Positions 27,260-36,689 are shown, numbered from the stretch's first letter. The stretch: DNA of 64,000 nucleotides from Candidatus Omnitrophota bacterium (GCA_018812925.1 JAHJCU010000005.1:196957-260956); one strand, 5' to 3'. Numbers and translations are program-made. The notes: a model not told the origin generated them from the letters alone.

Positions 27260-27297
27260 CATCCCTTCAATTATATATTTATAAGGAGGTTTTAAAT

Positions 27298-27546
27298 ATG
27301 GCACAAAAAGCCGGAGGTGCATCAAATAATCAGGGTAGAGATTCTGTATCTAAAAGGCTTGGAATTAAGAAGTTTGGCGGTGAAAAGGTTAAAGCGGGAA
27401 GTATTATTGTAAGGCAAAGAGGGACAAAGATTAAACCGGGGAAAAATGTGGGATTGGGTTCTGACCATACTATTTTCGCTATGGTGGACGGAGCTGTCGC
27501 ATACACCGGAAAGAAGCAAAAAACTGTAAGCGTTATTACCTCGTAA
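27298..27546 (+). CDS. rpmA: 50S ribosomal protein L27
   Basis: 82 residues, the normal length. The N-terminus ([21 protein letters not shown]) shows the basic L27 tail that reaches the peptidyl-transferase centre, and the [22 protein letters not shown] segment is diagnostic. AAGGAGG stands 8 nt before the ATG. The usual partners rplU and obgE are not next to it; it has its own promoter and is followed by dxr after 99 bases. Confidence 0.97.
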   Translation: MAQKAGGASNNQGRDSVSKRLGIKKFGGEKVKAGSIIVRQRGTKIKPGKNVGLGSDHTIFAMVDGAVAYTGKKQKTVSVITS

Positions 27547-27645
27547 ACATTTAACATTCTTACTGCTTATTTTGATTAGTTCGCCGTTATATCAAAGTCG
27601 GCAGTCATGTCGTTCCGCTTCGCTGATAAGGCGAAATAAGATATT

Positions 27646-28797
27646 ATGAAAGAAATTACCATTCTTGGCTCTACAGGCTCAATAGGGAAAAACACGCTGG
27701 AAGTTGTGTCTCAGTTAAACGGACAATTCAAAGTTGTCGGTTTGAGCGCCCAAAATAATATAGAACTCTTAACAGAACAAGTCGAAAAATTCCATCCAAA
27801 ATGGGTTGCTATTGCCGATGATGCAAAAGGCGAACAATTCAGGAAACAATTCAAAGGTTCCCTGGAAGAAATTTTTATCGGAAGCGAAGCTGTTACGAAG
27901 CTTGCAGGTAAAAAAGTTGATTTGATTGTAATTGCGCTTGTGGGTTCTGCGGGGATGTTGCCTACATTTGAAGCAATAAAAACCGGAAACGATATAGCCC
28001 TTGCCAATAAAGAGGTTTTGGTAATTGCCGGTAAAGAGGTTATGGCAAAGGCAAAAGAAAGAAATATTAAGATATTTCCTTTGGACAGTGAGCATTGTTC
28101 TATATTCCAAAGCATAGACAAAGAAAAAAAAGAGGCAATTCATAAAGTTATTTTAACGGCTTCCGGAGGACCCTTTTATAATTATGATGAGAATAAGTTT
28201 TCGTCCATTAAAGCAAAAGATGCGCTTATACATCCTACTTGGGATATGGGAGCGAAAATCACCGTAGATTCGGCTACGTTGATGAACAAAGGTTTTGAAG
28301 TTATTTCAGCAAAGTGGTTCTTTGATTTAGATTGGGATAAAATTGATGTGATAATTCATCCGCAATCCGTGGTCCATTCTTTAGTGGAATTTGTTGACGG
28401 GACGACATTGGCTGTGTTATCCGAACCCGATATGAGAATTACTATTAAACATATTTTGACATATCCCAATAGAACTCAAGGTCAATTTAAGACGATTGAT
28501 TTAAATGAAATTTCCGAACTTACTTTTTCAAAGCCGGATGAGAAAAGATTCCCTGCTTTAAGGCTTGCTTGTTCGGCAGGCAGGATTGGGGGAACAATGC
28601 CTGCTGTTCTTAATGCTTCCAATGAAGTGGCTGTAGAGGTGTTTTTGAAAGACAAAATATCATTCCCGCAAATTTGGCAGGTCTGTGAATCCGTTATGAA
28701 AAGACACAGCCCCAATCTTGAACAAGAATTGCAGAATATTTTAAAAGCAGACCATTGGGCAAGAATACAAGTCGGTAGTATAATAGAGAAGTTATGA
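27646..28797 (+). CDS. dxr: 1-deoxy-D-xylulose 5-phosphate reductoisomerase
   Basis: Dxr makes MEP from DXP with NADPH, the committed step of the non-mevalonate isoprenoid pathway. The 383 residues include the NADPH loop GSTGSIGKNTLEVV at 6-19, the metal/substrate motif PLDSEHCSIFQ near 147-157 (usually SEHS/N), the GGPF loop, and KITVDSATLMNKG near 205-217. The stop overlaps the gspC start as ATGA, which ties isoprenoid synthesis to the secretion operon. In many bacteria an RseP-type protease follows dxr; here a PDZ-containing GspC takes that place. Confidence 0.97.
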   Translation: MKEITILGSTGSIGKNTLEVVSQLNGQFKVVGLSAQNNIELLTEQVEKFHPKWVAIADDAKGEQFRKQFKGSLEEIFIGSEAVTKLAGKKVDLIVIALVGSAGMLPTFEAIKTGNDIALANKEVLVIAGKEVMAKAKERNIKIFPLDSEHCSIFQSIDKEKKEAIHKVILTASGGPFYNYDENKFSSIKAKDALIHPTWDMGAKITVDSATLMNKGFEVISAKWFFDLDWDKIDVIIHPQSVVHSLVEFVDGTTLAVLSEPDMRITIKHILTYPNRTQGQFKTIDLNEISELTFSKPDEKRFPALRLACSAGRIGGTMPAVLNASNEVAVEVFLKDKISFPQIWQVCESVMKRHSPNLEQELQNILKADHWARIQVGSIIEKL

Positions 28798-29648
28798 GAA
28801 GAGGATGGATTAAATATTTAAATATTTTTCTCTGCGTTATAGTGATATACCTATCATTTAATATTTTTTTATTCCTACGTTCTTATGGAAAAGAAAAGGC
28901 AGAAGCTGCTGTTTTGCCGATTTCTCCTGAATCTCAATCTCTCGCAAAGTCTGAAAAAAATCTTAGTGATTACGCGGTAATTTATAAAAGAAATTTATTT
29001 AATATTAGTGAAATTTCTAAACCTACAACTACTTCTTCCAAAATTTCGTCTTTTAAATTAAAAGGGACGGTAGTGGGCTCCGAAGAATTTACATTCTGTA
29101 TAATAGAAGATAGAAGCAAGAGAAAAGATGACCTTTATCAAAAAGGTGATAAAATACAGGATATGGAAGTTAATGAGATTATGGCTGACAGCGTGATATT
29201 AACAAGGGGCACTGAAAAAATAGTTTTGTATATCAACGAAAAAGGAGAGGAAATCAAAACAAATGATAGAACTGTTGTTACTGCCGGTTTGCCGTCGCCT
29301 GATTTTCCCAGTTTAGAAAATCCTGCTCCTAATAAGTGGATTTTAAGCAGAGAAGATATTCTTCAGGCAACGAGCAATGTTTCGCAGATTATGTCGGGTT
29401 TGAAAATTAAGCCTAATTTTTCTGCGGGTAAAATGGAAGGTTTTAGGATTGACGACATTGACGATGGAAGCATAGCTTTGGAAATGGGAATAAAGAAAGG
29501 CGATGTTGTTAAGAAAATAAACGGCGAAACGATAGATAGCCCCAAAAAGATTTTTGAGTTTTACAGGAATTTGGAACAGTCTAACTCAATTCAATTGGAG
29601 GTTGGCAGAGGCGATTCAACGGAAACTTTAACTTATGAAATAAAATAA
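28794..29648 (+). CDS. gspC: Type II secretion inner-membrane component GspC (PDZ type)
   Basis: 284 residues: a short cytoplasmic N-terminus, one membrane helix at about 9-29, a periplasmic homology region (about 60-145) that begins with YAVIYKRNLFNISE and contains LKGTVVGSEEFTFCIIED, and a C-terminal PDZ domain (about 195-284) with GFRIDDIDDGSIALEMGIKKGDVVKKINGE. This is the standard GspC plan, which links the inner-membrane platform to the secretin. It overlaps dxr by 4 bases and precedes gspD by a repeat-filled spacer. Confidence 0.88.
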   Translation: MRRGWIKYLNIFLCVIVIYLSFNIFLFLRSYGKEKAEAAVLPISPESQSLAKSEKNLSDYAVIYKRNLFNISEISKPTTTSSKISSFKLKGTVVGSEEFTFCIIEDRSKRKDDLYQKGDKIQDMEVNEIMADSVILTRGTEKIVLYINEKGEEIKTNDRTVVTAGLPSPDFPSLENPAPNKWILSREDILQATSNVSQIMSGLKIKPNFSAGKMEGFRIDDIDDGSIALEMGIKKGDVVKKINGETIDSPKKIFEFYRNLEQSNSIQLEVGRGDSTETLTYEIK

Positions 29649-29666
29649 TAAATTTATGATTATGCC

Positions 29667-29790
29667 CTTGCAATTCGCACCCTGAAATTTCATAGAAATT
29701 TCGGGTACTTAGTCCTTGAAATGCTTTGCATTTCTAAGGGAAGAATTGCGGGTACTTAATCCCGGAAATCCTAAGGATTTCTCGGGGCAC
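29667..29790. repeat. Hairpin-module array A (four stems)
   Basis: Three consecutive hairpins, each with a CC(C/T)-NGAAAT stem and a matching ATTTC-GGG return: 29680-29705, 29714-29739 and 29761-29787. An outer pair, GCAATTC (29670-29676) with GAATTGC (29743-29749), encloses the first two. GGGTACTTA linkers join modules. It fills the gspC-gspD spacer. Confidence 0.85.
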
Positions 29791-29801
29791 ATATTAAAAA
29801 A

Positions 29802-31688
29802 ATGCGATTTAAATCAGTTATTTGTGCGGTTTTATTTTTTATAATGTTTTTGAATGTTAACTGCGCTCTTGCCAACTCTCCATTGCCGGGAGCAGACGCC
29901 GAACAACTTATCTCTATAAATTTTGAGGATGTTGATTTAAGAATAGTTACGAATTTTGTTTCGAAAGTGACAGGAAAGAATTTTCTTCTCGACGATAGGG
30001 TTAGAGGAAATGTAACTATTATCTCCCCAACTCAAATACCCGTGGAAGAAGTATATACAGTGTTTTTGTCTGTGCTTGAGGTGAGGGGATTCACCGCTAT
30101 TCCTGCCGGCAGAGTTACGAAAATAGTGCCTATGGCAACAGCCAGGCAATCTTCCCTGCCGACAAGTATTGGCAAGGAAATTTCAGAAATGCCGTTCGAA
30201 GATAAGATGATTACGCATCTTATTCCTTTAGAGTATGCAGATAGCCAGCAGCTTCTGGCTATACTTGCTCCGCTTATTTCTGCGCAGGGGCATTTGACTT
30301 CCTACCAGCCTACGAATACTTTGATTGTTACGGATACATCTTCCAATATCCGCAAACTCTTGACGATTATAAATAGTTTTGACATTGAAGGCGCAAAGTT
30401 AGAGACATCTATAATTTCTTTAAAATATGCTTCTGCTCAAACGATTTCTGAAAAAGTCAGTAGCGCCGTAGAAAGCGCCGGTAGCACATCAATTACTAGT
30501 GCAAGGTCTGTAAGAGGCGCTGCGCCAAGGGCTCCTATGTCTGTGGGAGGGGGAATTACTCTTATTCCCGATGAGCGTATAAATTCTATTATTTTAGTAG
30601 CCAATCAAGATGATACTTTAAGAGTAAGGGAGCTCATTGAACAATTGGATATCTTACCTCCCCCCGGCAGAGAGACCATACATATTTATAAATTAAAATA
30701 CGCTGACGCAGAAGAATTGGCTAAAGTTCTATCGGCTATGCCTTTAGGAAAAGAGGCAGCCTCAAAAGGAGCCAAACCTATCAGTATCAGTGCCGATGTT
30801 TCCACTCGTTCCTTAATTGTTACCGCAGACCCTGAGGATTATAGCAACATAAAAGAAGTGATAGACCAGCTTGATTCTGTAAGACCTCAAGTTTTCTTAG
30901 AAGCGTTGATTGCCGATGTGTCTATGGATATGATGACAGATTTAGGTGTTGAATGGGGTACAGTAGATAACCCGGTAGAGGGGGAATACAGAGGGTTTGG
31001 GGGTGCGAAATATGGCACAGGGTCTCTTTATGAAAAAGCTGCAACTTTCTCCGGTCTTATTATAGGCGCTATGAAAGGGACAACTTCGGGAATACCTAAT
31101 GTGGGGATGATTATACAAGCGTATAGTAAAAAAACTGGGTTTGATATTCTTTCCACTCCGCAGATACTTACTCTGGATAATAAAGAAGCTAAAATATTAG
31201 TCGGCGAGAATATTCCTTATCTAACTTCATCCCGTATAACCGAGCAGGATACTGTTGTAAATAGTTATGCATATAAAGATGTAGGTATAGAATTAACGAT
31301 AACTCCTTATATAGGAACGGAAAATAACCTTAAACTTGATATACATCAGAAAGTTACGAAACTTGTTCCCACAGCAACCGGAACAGAACTGCCTACAACG
31401 ACGATACGAGAAGCGAAAACAAGCGTGTCGGTCGATGATGGTTCTACGATTGTTATCGGAGGACTTATAAGAGACGATAGCACTGAAGTGTTGTATAAAG
31501 TTCCGTTATTGGGAGATATATGGATTTTAGGCGCATTATTTAGAAGAACCGAGAAAAAAATTGAGAGAAGAAACCTTCTTATATTTATAACCCCTTACAT
31601 TATAAGAAAGAAGGAAAAAATAGAAGAATTGACACAAAATAAAAAGGAACTTCAGGATAAATTCAAGATAGAGGAAGCAGTTAAGTGA
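29802..31688 (+). CDS. gspD: Type II secretion outer-membrane secretin GspD
   Basis: GspD oligomers form the outer-membrane channel. The 628 residues have a signal peptide (about 1-25), an N0 domain (about 34-105: ISINFEDVDLRIVTNFVSKVTGKNF), then N1, N2 and N3 domains (about 125-365) separated by Ser/Gly-rich loops such as SARSVRGAAPRAP. The secretin core (about 370-610) contains VFLEALIADVSMD, LSTPQILTLDNKEAKILVGENIPYL and VSVDDGSTIVIGGLIRD. No lipobox is visible, so a pilotin may be needed. A short charged tail ends the protein. The stop is one base before the terminal repeat of a ~125-bp element. Confidence 0.96.
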   Translation: MRFKSVICAVLFFIMFLNVNCALANSPLPGADAEQLISINFEDVDLRIVTNFVSKVTGKNFLLDDRVRGNVTIISPTQIPVEEVYTVFLSVLEVRGFTAIPAGRVTKIVPMATARQSSLPTSIGKEISEMPFEDKMITHLIPLEYADSQQLLAILAPLISAQGHLTSYQPTNTLIVTDTSSNIRKLLTIINSFDIEGAKLETSIISLKYASAQTISEKVSSAVESAGSTSITSARSVRGAAPRAPMSVGGGITLIPDERINSIILVANQDDTLRVRELIEQLDILPPPGRETIHIYKLKYADAEELAKVLSAMPLGKEAASKGAKPISISADVSTRSLIVTADPEDYSNIKEVIDQLDSVRPQVFLEALIADVSMDMMTDLGVEWGTVDNPVEGEYRGFGGAKYGTGSLYEKAATFSGLIIGAMKGTTSGIPNVGMIIQAYSKKTGFDILSTPQILTLDNKEAKILVGENIPYLTSSRITEQDTVVNSYAYKDVGIELTITPYIGTENNLKLDIHQKVTKLVPTATGTELPTTTIREAKTSVSVDDGSTIVIGGLIRDDSTEVLYKVPLLGDIWILGALFRRTEKKIERRNLLIFITPYIIRKKEKIEELTQNKKELQDKFKIEEAVK

Positions 31689-31689
31689 T

Positions 31690-31812
31690 CCCCGTTAGAG
31701 ATTAAAATTTTTTTATGATTTATATCAATGTTGCAGAAACAAAGATAAAGAAGGTTCACACGTTAAGTATAATTTACGCTTTGATGTATCGTCGGAGCTA
31801 TCTCTAGCGGGG
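31690..31812. repeat. TIR element (MITE-like or structured spacer), copy 1
   Basis: CCCCGTTAGAGAT (31690-31702) and ATCTCTAGCGGGG (31800-31812) form 13-bp terminal inverted repeats with one mismatch. The interior shares GTTnCAnAAnCnAAnATAAAGA and ATTTACG blocks with the element at 36690-36816. It exactly fills the gap between the gspD stop and the gspE start; its last four G residues lie 4 nt before the gspE ATG and may act as the ribosome site. Confidence 0.75.
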
Positions 31813-31816
31813 TAAA

Positions 31817-33514
31817 ATGGATTTTAATATCAGCCAGCTGCTTCTTAAAGAAAACCTTGTCAATGAAGACGACTTAAATAAGTTTCTCAAACTTTCCAAA
31901 GAACGAAACGAGCGCCTTGATAAAGTTCTCCTTAAAGAAGGACATATAACCGAAGAAACACTTTTGCAATTCTTAAGTAAAATATTGTCCATCCCATTTA
32001 TTCCTGAACTTTCCATAGATAAAATTGAGGAGTCCGTTCTTAAATCCATCCCGTTAAAAATTCTTAAAAACTATAAACTGCTCCCCGTAGAGAAAAATCA
32101 AGATACTCTTACCTTAGCAACTTCAGACCCGTTAAATTTACCTTCCACAGGAGAACTTGCCAGTATTACCGGATATAAAATTAAACTTGTGCTTGCCTGC
32201 GAAAAAGAAATTTTTGGCAATTTAGATAAATTATACAGGCCGCAGTCGGGTTCTACGGAAGATGTTATGAAGGAAATGAAAGAAGACCTTTCTGCGTTTA
32301 CAAGAGACGAAAAAGCCGAAGACTTATTAGACCTTGCAAATAAAGCGCCGGTAATTAAATTCGTAAATTTAGTGATTTTCCAGGCAATTGAAAAAAGAGC
32401 AAGCGATATACACATAGAACCCCTGCCCGGAAAACTGAGAATAAGATACCGCATAGACGGCATTTTATATGACGCATTGACTCCGCCCAAATCCTATCAT
32501 TCAGCGATTGTTTCAAGGGTTAAGGTTATGGCAAGTTTGAATATTGCCGAAAGAAGATTGCCACAGGATGGCAGGTTTGACATAAAATCGGGAGAAAAAG
32601 AGGTTGATATACGGGTATCCGTAATTCCTGTTGCAGGAGGCGAGAGGGTTGTTTTGAGGTTGCTTGACAGGGGAAGTCTTTTTGATTTGGGAGAACTGGG
32701 ATTTGATGAACAAATGTTCAAAACCGTTGATAGTTTGATTCATCTTTCCAACGGTATTATTTTGGTTACCGGACCTACGGGTTCAGGAAAAACAACTACT
32801 CTTTATGCCGCGCTTTCAAGAATAAATTCTCCCGATAAAAATATAGTAACGGTTGAAGACCCGATAGAATATCAGTTGCCCGGCATTGCTCAAATTCAGG
32901 TTAAACCCGAAATAAATCTTACATTTGCAAACGGTCTGCGTTCAATACTGCGTCATGACCCCGATATTATAATGGTAGGCGAAATGAGAGATTTGGACAC
33001 CGTTGATATTGCAGTAAGAGCTTCTTTGACGGGTCACTTGGTTTTTTCTACTATTCATACCAATGATACGGCCGGAGCCATTACAAGGCTTATCGATATA
33101 GGCGTGGAACCGTATCTTCTCACATCATCGGTGAGAGCGATAATAGCGCAAAGGTTAATTAGAAAAATATGTTCTCACTGCAAGACAGAATACAATTTGG
33201 AACAGAAAGACGAAATTATGGAATTTGAAAAACTCGGCATAAAAAAAGAAGAACTTCCCAAGAAATTGTTCAAAGGCAAAGGGTGCACTTATTGTCATGA
33301 GGGATATTCGGGACGAATAGCTATATTTGAAATTTTGCTTATTCAAGAAGAGATTGAAAAGATGATAATGGAGAAAAAAACGTCTCGAGCTATCAGAAAT
33401 GAAGCTAAAAAGCACGGCATGAGGACTTTAAGAGGCGATGGGATAAAAAAAGTTTATGAAGGCGTTACGACTCTATCTGAGGTTTTAAGCGAAACGCAGG
33501 AAATAATGGAATAG
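31817..33514 (+). CDS. gspE: Type II secretion/type IV pilus assembly ATPase GspE
   Basis: 565 residues. The N-terminal MshEN-type domain (about 1-150) binds the inner-membrane platform. The ATPase core has Walker A GPTGSGKTTT near 319-328, the Asp box VEDPIEYQLPG near 345, Walker B HDPDIIMVGEMRDLDT near 380-395, and the His box LVFSTIHTND near 410. A C-terminal zinc site is shown by CSHC...CTYC (about 453-496). All key residues are in place, so it should be active. It is followed by gspF after 69 bases. Confidence 0.96.
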   Translation: MDFNISQLLLKENLVNEDDLNKFLKLSKERNERLDKVLLKEGHITEETLLQFLSKILSIPFIPELSIDKIEESVLKSIPLKILKNYKLLPVEKNQDTLTLATSDPLNLPSTGELASITGYKIKLVLACEKEIFGNLDKLYRPQSGSTEDVMKEMKEDLSAFTRDEKAEDLLDLANKAPVIKFVNLVIFQAIEKRASDIHIEPLPGKLRIRYRIDGILYDALTPPKSYHSAIVSRVKVMASLNIAERRLPQDGRFDIKSGEKEVDIRVSVIPVAGGERVVLRLLDRGSLFDLGELGFDEQMFKTVDSLIHLSNGIILVTGPTGSGKTTTLYAALSRINSPDKNIVTVEDPIEYQLPGIAQIQVKPEINLTFANGLRSILRHDPDIIMVGEMRDLDTVDIAVRASLTGHLVFSTIHTNDTAGAITRLIDIGVEPYLLTSSVRAIIAQRLIRKICSHCKTEYNLEQKDEIMEFEKLGIKKEELPKKLFKGKGCTYCHEGYSGRIAIFEILLIQEEIEKMIMEKKTSRAIRNEAKKHGMRTLRGDGIKKVYEGVTTLSEVLSETQEIME

Positions 33515-33519
33515 TAATT

Positions 33520-33575
33520 AGACAGACAACAGAATACAGATAACAGAAAAAGTTAATATCTGATTTCTGTCTTTT
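33520..33575. repeat. ACAGA-unit inverted repeat between gspE and gspF
   Basis: AGACAGACAACAGAATACAGA on the left and TATCTGATTTCTGTCTTTT on the right are imperfect reverse complements. It resembles the other degenerate-unit palindromes in design but uses a different unit. Confidence 0.6.
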
Positions 33576-33583
33576 GAAAAAAC

Positions 33584-34795
33584 ATGGCAGTATTTGAATA
33601 CAAGGCTTTAAATAAGAGCGGCAGGGCAATTAAGGGAATAATAGATGCTTCTTCTCTAGAAGAAGCAAGAGATAAATTACGGGAACAATCTCTTTTTCCC
33701 GTTGAGGTGGGTACTGTTACTCAATCCTCTGCCGGTCGAAATTCCCTGTCTTTTAGAAGGACAAGCAATGAAGACATTGCATTGTTTTCACATCAACTTG
33801 CCAGTTTGATAAAAGGCGGGCTCCCGCTTTTATCCAGCTTGAATGCCATAGCCGAACAGATGGGTTCACATTATTTGAGAAGAGTAGTATTGGGCTTGGC
33901 GGAGTCTGTCAAGGAAGGTAAATTATTCGCAGAATCCCTTTCTTTATTTAGCAGAGTTTTCTCGCCTATTTATATAAATATGGTAAAAAGCGGAGAAGAA
34001 ACCGGTAGTTTGGCGGATATTCTTCTTAGAATTTCCGCGCTGATGAGGGAAAGCATTAATTTGCGCAATAAAGTTAGAAACGCTTTAATCTATCCTGTGG
34101 TGATTGGTTTTGTCAGCATGGGAGTTCTTATTTTTCTTATGATAGTCGTGGTTCCCACTCTTTCGGGATTATTTGAACAGATGAATAGAACTTTGCCTCC
34201 CCTTACTTTGGGTTTAATAAATGTATCTAATTTTTTAAAAGATTATTGGATTATAGTTTTAAGCGCAGTAGTTGTTTTAATTGTGGTATTTGTATGGTTG
34301 CTTCGCATAAAAAAAACAAGAGAAAAAATTGACAACTTAAAATTAAAACTTCCCATCATAGGAGAAATTCTTAGAAAGTCGCTTGTTGCAAACTTTGCAA
34401 GAACTGTATCCACTCTTCGCAAAGGTGGAGTTACGATTATTACATCGCTGGAGCTTGCAAAGGACGCGGTTAGAAACGAAGTTATGTCGGAGGCGATATA
34501 TCAGGCAAAAGAAGACATATCCCGCGGAGACAGCATGAGTAAAGCTTTAAGAAAAAGCGGTGTTTTTCCGCCGCTTTTTTTGCACATGGTTGAAGTAGGG
34601 GAGAAAAGCGGAAATTTAGAACATATGCTGGACGATATATCAAATAGTTATGAAGAAGAAGTGACAATGGCTTTAAATAGATTTACGACTCTTCTTGAGC
34701 CCCTGGTTATAATCACTATGGGTCTTATAGTTGGTATTATTGCTATCTCTATTCTTTTGCCGATATTTGAAATGAATCAGATAATAGGGCTATAA
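33584..34795 (+). CDS. gspF: Type II secretion inner-membrane platform protein GspF
   Basis: 403 residues with the two T2SSF domains (about 65-190 and 270-390), each a helical bundle. FSHQLASLIKGGLPLLSSLNAIAEQ opens the first and FARTVSTLRKGGVTIITSLELAKD the second. Membrane helices lie at about 168-192, 222-242 and 372-396. The N-terminus MAVFEYKALNKSGRAIKGIIDA is the usual start. GspG-type pseudopilins and the prepilin peptidase are not in the window, so the rest of the machine must be encoded elsewhere. Confidence 0.96.
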   Translation: MAVFEYKALNKSGRAIKGIIDASSLEEARDKLREQSLFPVEVGTVTQSSAGRNSLSFRRTSNEDIALFSHQLASLIKGGLPLLSSLNAIAEQMGSHYLRRVVLGLAESVKEGKLFAESLSLFSRVFSPIYINMVKSGEETGSLADILLRISALMRESINLRNKVRNALIYPVVIGFVSMGVLIFLMIVVVPTLSGLFEQMNRTLPPLTLGLINVSNFLKDYWIIVLSAVVVLIVVFVWLLRIKKTREKIDNLKLKLPIIGEILRKSLVANFARTVSTLRKGGVTIITSLELAKDAVRNEVMSEAIYQAKEDISRGDSMSKALRKSGVFPPLFLHMVEVGEKSGNLEHMLDDISNSYEEEVTMALNRFTTLLEPLVIITMGLIVGIIAISILLPIFEMNQIIGL

Positions 34796-34906
34796 TAGAC
34801 AAAAGGTTATAGTTAGTGAAAATAACGGTTATCGGTTTTCGTGATAATCAAATAATAAACACTGAAATGGGTTTTTTAAAACTAATTAATTCCTATGGAG
34901 GGAAAA

Positions 34907-35776
34907 ATGTTTGATGGTTCAATTGTAGCGGTAGTTACTCCTTTTGATGAAAAGGGCGAAATTGATTTTGAAAGTTTAGAGAATTTAATAGAGTTTCATA
35001 TTTCGGAAAAAACGGATGGTATAGTGCCCTGCGGATGTACCGGCGAAGCCGCTACATTAAACCATGCCGAACAGAAAAAAATAATAGAATTTGTGGTAGA
35101 GAAAGTAAACGGAAGAATCCCTGTTGTGGCGGGAACCGGTTCTAATTCCACCAAAGAGTCAATTGATTTAACATCCTTTGCGAAAAAAGTAGGCGCAGAT
35201 GCTGCGTTAATAATAACGCCTTACTACAATAAACCTACGCCAGAAGGACAATATCTGCATTATAAAAAAATAGCCGAAGAAGTTGGTATGCCAGTTATTC
35301 TTTACAATGTGCCCGGTCGGACGGGTACAAATATGTTGCCGGAAACAATAGCAAGACTTTCAAAAGTTCCCAATATAGTTGCTATAAAAGAAGCTAACCC
35401 ATCTCTTGACCAAGTAAGCAAGATAATTTCGCTTTGCGACATAACGGTTTTATCGGGTAACGATTCTGTAACTCTGCCGATTCTTTCGGTTGGCGGAAAA
35501 GGAGTTATTTCCGTGGCGGCAAATGTGGTTCCAAGACAAGTGCACGAGCTTGTTAGTAATTTCAAAAAAGGTAAATTAGAAGAAGCGCAAAAAATACACT
35601 TGGAATTATTCCCGTTATTTGAAGCTCTTTTCTACGAAACAAATCCAATTCCTTTAAAAGAAGCACTTGCCTTAATGGGGAAAATCCAACCGCATTTAAG
35701 ACTGCCTCTTTGCAGAATGGGGGAAGAAAGTAAAGCAAGATTGGTTAAGGTTATTAAAGACTTGGGTTTAATATAA
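34907..35776 (+). CDS. dapA: 4-hydroxy-tetrahydrodipicolinate synthase
   Basis: DapA condenses pyruvate with aspartate semialdehyde in lysine and diaminopimelate synthesis. The 289-residue TIM barrel has GCTGEAATLNHAEQ near 39-52, the catalytic Tyr in YYNKPTPEGQ and in VILYNVPGRTG (about 130-137), and the Schiff-base Lys in VAIKEAN near 160. LSGNDSVTLPILSVGGKGVISVAANV follows as usual. I start at 34907 because GGAGGG lies 5 nt upstream; an in-frame ATG at 34895 would include that site. The neighbouring rpmB gene converges on it. Confidence 0.97.
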   Translation: MFDGSIVAVVTPFDEKGEIDFESLENLIEFHISEKTDGIVPCGCTGEAATLNHAEQKKIIEFVVEKVNGRIPVVAGTGSNSTKESIDLTSFAKKVGADAALIITPYYNKPTPEGQYLHYKKIAEEVGMPVILYNVPGRTGTNMLPETIARLSKVPNIVAIKEANPSLDQVSKIISLCDITVLSGNDSVTLPILSVGGKGVISVAANVVPRQVHELVSNFKKGKLEEAQKIHLELFPLFEALFYETNPIPLKEALALMGKIQPHLRLPLCRMGEESKARLVKVIKDLGLI

Positions 35777-35834
35777 GATTTTCCCGCATTTTTTTATTTA
35801 AATCAAGGGTTTTACAGGTAAAAACCAACGGTCT

Positions 35835-36026
35835 TTAGGACGCTTTTTTGACTTTTCCAGAACGGATGCAGGACGTGCAGGCACGTATTCTCTTCACGCC
35901 TTCCTCGGTTATCGCTCTTACCCGTTGCAAATTAGGTAGCCATCTCCTTCTTGTTTTTTTATTGGAATGGCTGACGTTATTACCCGTAACGGGTCTTTTT
36001 CCGCATATTTGGCATATTCTAGACAT
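35835..36026 (-). CDS. rpmB: 50S ribosomal protein L28
   Basis: 63 residues. The start [28 protein letters not shown] is diagnostic of L28. Two Cys pairs (CQIC near 5-8 and CTSC near 51-54) indicate the zinc-binding form. It is a single gene that converges with dapA and diverges from the DUF4416 gene. No Shine-Dalgarno sequence precedes the ATG. Confidence 0.96.
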   Translation of the reverse strand: MSRICQICGKRPVTGNNVSHSNKKTRRRWLPNLQRVRAITEEGVKRIRACTSCIRSGKVKKAS

Positions 36027-36035
36027 TGGACCGAA

Positions 36036-36064
36036 ATTGTATACTATTCAATATAAATTTGCAA
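36036..36064 (-). promoter_or_regulatory. Promoter of rpmB
   Basis: On the minus strand TTGCAA, a 17-nt spacer and TACAAT. The -10 ends 9 nt before the rpmB ATG, so the mRNA would be leaderless or nearly so. Confidence 0.55.
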
Positions 36065-36097
36065 GACCTGTTAGAGAGAACCATATAAACTCAATGC

Positions 36098-36126
36098 TTG
36101 TAAAGATATTGGGCTACATATACAAT
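36098..36126 (+). promoter_or_regulatory. Promoter of the DUF4416 gene
   Basis: TTGTAA, 17-nt spacer, TACAAT. The -10 ends 7 nt before the ATG at 36134, again a leaderless arrangement. It diverges from the rpmB promoter. Confidence 0.55.
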
Positions 36127-36133
36127 TGGGATT

Positions 36134-36661
36134 ATGGGAACAATTCAATATCCTTTACCGGTAAAATTAATTATGGCTATTTTTACCAGACAGTTAGAGC
36201 TTTTTGACGGGATAGAAGCAAAATTGGAAGAGGAATATGGAAAATTGGATTTTAAAAGCTCTATATTTGATTTTGATTATACCGATTATTATCAAGATGA
36301 AATGGGCCCTGGCTTAAAGAAGAAATTCATAAGCTTCAAGAATTTAATAAAACTTGAAAAAGTTAATTCAATCAAGAACTTTACGAACGTTTTAGAGGAA
36401 AAATATTCTATCAAAAATAAGCGAGTGATAAATATTGATCCCGGTTATATCAGCAATGCCCAACTTGTTCTTGCCTCCACCAAAAATTTTTTTCACAGAA
36501 TATATTTGGGGAAAGGGATTTATGCCGAAGTTACGCTATTTTTCAAGGAAGGGACTTTCCAGCCATTACCGTGGACATATCCCGATTATAAAGTCGAAAG
36601 TTCGATAAACATTTTCAACAAAATACGGGGAATTTATAGAGAGCAATTGGTCCAATTATGA
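36134..36661 (+). CDS. DUF4416 family protein
   Basis: 175 residues matching the DUF4416 family: PVKLIMAIFTRQLELFDGIEAKLEEEYGKLDFKS at the start, FDYTDYYQDEMGPGLKKKFISF near 46-67, NIDPGYISNAQLVLASTKN near 100-118, and the ending FFKEGTFQPLPWTYPDYK. Such proteins are found mainly in Planctomycetes, Omnitrophota and some deltaproteobacterial groups; database names such as GTP-binding protein have no support in the sequence, as no Walker motif is present. Function is unknown. It stands alone with its own promoter. Confidence 0.9.
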   Translation: MGTIQYPLPVKLIMAIFTRQLELFDGIEAKLEEEYGKLDFKSSIFDFDYTDYYQDEMGPGLKKKFISFKNLIKLEKVNSIKNFTNVLEEKYSIKNKRVINIDPGYISNAQLVLASTKNFFHRIYLGKGIYAEVTLFFKEGTFQPLPWTYPDYKVESSINIFNKIRGIYREQLVQL

Positions 36662-36689
36662 GAATACCTGCATGGGTTGCGGGGGTTTA

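Noticed and set aside
28794..29648. RseP-type site-2 protease after dxr
   Set aside because: The usual neighbour of dxr has a PDZ domain too, but this product has one helix, a GspC homology region and no HExxH motif.
35848..36207. 119-residue plus-strand frame over rpmB
   Set aside because: It is antisense to the secure rpmB gene and crosses two promoters and the start of the DUF4416 gene.
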